A DNA stretch of 7,173 bases, taken from positions 1 through 7,173 of the forward strand of contig JAJRTG010000009.1 of assembly GCA_024278395.1 (NCBI GenBank), written 5' to 3'. Both the position numbers and the translations under genes were made by a program. Source of the DNA: Fidelibacterota bacterium. Lineage in GTDB: Bacteria; Bipolaricaulota; Bipolaricaulia; UBA7950; UBA9294. Of the stretch, positions 6,163-7,173 are shown piece by piece; the stretch's first letter is position 1; each line of letters begins with the position of its first letter. The notes below the pieces were generated by a model, which made no database searches, had not been told where the DNA came from, and saw only the letters and a list, made by a program, of their open reading frames with translations.

Positions 6163-6921
6163 ATGAGTACGCTGAGCACGCTTGAGAAGTGCGTGCAGAT
6201 ACTGACCTTGTTCACCGAGACGACGCCGCGGCTGAGCGTCGAGGAGATCTCCGCGCGACTAGGAATTCCCAAAAGTACCGTCTATCGCTACATCTCCGCC
6301 CTGAAGAAGCACCGGCTCATCTCCGAAGACACCCGTCCCGGGTTCTACTGCCTCGGGGATGGGATCCTCCCCCTTGCCCGCGCCGTCGCCCGGTCGAGCG
6401 TGCAAGAGATCGCGCTTCCGTTCATGGAGCAGTTGCAGCGGGACTACGGGGAGACGGTGATCCTCTCCGCCCTGCGTAACGATCAAGGGGTCTGCCTGGA
6501 GAAGGTCGAGGGCACGCACGCCCTGCGCGTCTCGCATGACCGAGGGGCGATCTTTCCCCTCCACGCCGGCGCATCGGGGAAGGTCCTCCTCGCTTACCTC
6601 CCCCCCGATGATCAGGCCCGCATTATCCGCACACAGGGACTCCCCCGGTTCACCAGGACCACGATCACCGATCCCAACTTGCTGCAGGAGGAGCTCGCCC
6701 TTATCAGATTACAGGGATACGCGGAGAGCGACGGCGAGGTTACGGAGGGGACGTACGGAATCGGCGCTCCCATCTACGGGCGGGGCAACAAGATAGTCGC
6801 CGCACTGAGCGTCGCTGCCCCCAAGCAACGGCTGCAGGGACGGAAGCGGGAGCGGATGGTACGGGTGGTTGTCGATACGGCAAAGAGAATCAGCGAGGCG
6901 GTGCAGGCGCAGGATGTTTGA
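6163..6921 (+). CDS. IclR-family transcriptional regulator
   Basis: This 252-residue cytoplasmic DNA-binding protein has normal IclR-family length. Residues 5-65 form the winged helix-turn-helix, with SVEEISARLGIPKSTVYRYISALKKHRLI (25-53) as the HTH core and start of the wing. Residues 75-245 are the IclR effector-binding domain, with the hallmarks FPLHAGASGKVLLAYLP (131-147), EELALIRLQGYAESDGEVTEG (176-196) and GAPIYGRGNKIVAALSV (201-217). The effector is not predictable. ATG 6163 gives the usual short N-terminus before the HTH. No strong Shine-Dalgarno sequence precedes it, and two out-of-frame ATGs lie at 6144 and 6153, which suggests modest translation. A perfect 20-bp palindrome (6122-6141) and a sigma70-like promoter (6085-6113) lie just upstream, consistent with autorepression. 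Likely targets are itself, icd 35 bp downstream and perhaps the divergent MFS gene. E. coli IclR controls the glyoxylate bypass, but orthology to it is not claimed. Confidence 0.95.
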   Translation: MSTLSTLEKCVQILTLFTETTPRLSVEEISARLGIPKSTVYRYISALKKHRLISEDTRPGFYCLGDGILPLARAVARSSVQEIALPFMEQLQRDYGETVILSALRNDQGVCLEKVEGTHALRVSHDRGAIFPLHAGASGKVLLAYLPPDDQARIIRTQGLPRFTRTTITDPNLLQEELALIRLQGYAESDGEVTEGTYGIGAPIYGRGNKIVAALSVAAPKQRLQGRKRERMVRVVVDTAKRISEAVQAQDV

Positions 6922-6938
6922 AAAACAAAATCACAACC

Positions 6939-6945
6939 AAGGAGG
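6939..6945 (+). promoter_or_regulatory. Ribosome binding site of icd
   Basis: AAGGAGG is placed 11 nt before the icd ATG at 6957, in the 35-bp gap after the IclR-family gene. The rest of the gap is A-rich and shows no hairpin or terminator. Confidence 0.75.
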
Positions 6946-6956
6946 AAGCTAGACAG

Positions 6957-7173
6957 ATGACCGAACAACCAGAGGGTTCTCCGATCACGATCACCGCGGG
7001 CAAGCTCGAGGTGCCCGACCGACCGATCATCCCGTTCATCCGGGGCGACGGGATCGGGCAGGACATCACCCCGGTGATGCTCAAGGTGGTCGATGCGGCA
7101 GTGGAGAAGGCGTACGGAGGCACCCGGCGTATCGCCTGGATGAAGGTGTTGGCCGGAGACGAGGCGGTGGCGA
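6957..7173 (+). CDS. icd: Isocitrate dehydrogenase, NADP type, N-terminal 72 residues (runs off the window)
   Basis: This TCA-cycle enzyme oxidatively decarboxylates isocitrate to 2-oxoglutarate. Only the N-terminus is present, but it aligns from memory almost residue for residue with E. coli Icd: GKLEVPDRPIIPFIRGDGIG at residues 15-34 (E. coli [20 protein letters not shown]), then DITPVMLKVVDAAVEKAY at 36-53 and RIAWMKVLAGDEA, the counterpart of E. coli RKISWMEIYTGE. The start is ATG 6957, preceded by AAGGAGG at 6939-6945 with 11-nt spacing, far stronger than the site in front of the IclR-family gene. The substrate-binding serine, metal-binding aspartates and cofactor-specifying residues lie beyond the window, so NADP preference is inferred from family resemblance only. 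The gap from the IclR-family stop is 35 bp with no visible terminator, so read-through from the regulator is likely. Confidence 0.93.
   Translation, partial: MTEQPEGSPITITAGKLEVPDRPIIPFIRGDGIGQDITPVMLKVVDAAVEKAYGGTRRIAWMKVLAGDEAVA

Overview
The window is GC-rich, gene-dense bacterial chromosome. It holds seven protein-coding genes, two of them cut by the window edges, and one intergenic region of real size (about 157 bp). I see no RNA gene, insertion sequence, CRISPR array, phage gene or attachment site. The organism looks like a diderm bacterium. It has a two-subunit (split) glycine decarboxylase, a CsgG-type envelope protein, strong AAGGAGG ribosome binding sites and GTG starts. The CARDB/CsgG/FlgT-like protein and the split P-protein would fit a deep-branching lineage such as Bipolaricaulota (Acetothermia), but that is a weak guess.

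Layout. From the left edge to 1263 (+) runs most of gcvPB, the PLP-binding subunit of glycine decarboxylase. It converges on, and overlaps by 19 bp, a minus-strand cluster. Read in the direction of transcription, the cluster is an MFS transporter (6005-4746), a CARDB/CsgG/FlgT_C-like exported protein (4680-3055), a small exported protein of unknown function (3019-2576) and glmM (2579-1245). Gaps are 65 bp, 35 bp and a 4-bp ATGA overlap, so the last three genes look co-transcribed and glmM looks translationally coupled. Right of the divergent region (6006-6162) lie an IclR-family regulator (6163-6921, +) and, 35 bp later, the start of NADP-type isocitrate dehydrogenase, icd (6957 to the window end).

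How the parts may work together. The divergent region has a good sigma70-like promoter for iclR (6085-6113). A perfect 20-bp palindrome at 6122-6141 begins essentially at the predicted transcription start, as expected for an autoregulated IclR-family operator. Because icd follows iclR closely with its own strong ribosome binding site, the same operator may control entry into the oxidative TCA branch, and perhaps the divergent MFS gene. The minus-strand cluster joins envelope-protein genes to glmM, which makes the amino-sugar precursor of peptidoglycan and LPS, so an envelope theme is plausible.

Most worth a second look are the CsgG-like protein, whose CsgG domain appears to be split by a beta-sandwich insert, its small exported neighbour, and the iclR-icd operator arrangement. 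No clearly new defence, mobile or RNA system is visible.
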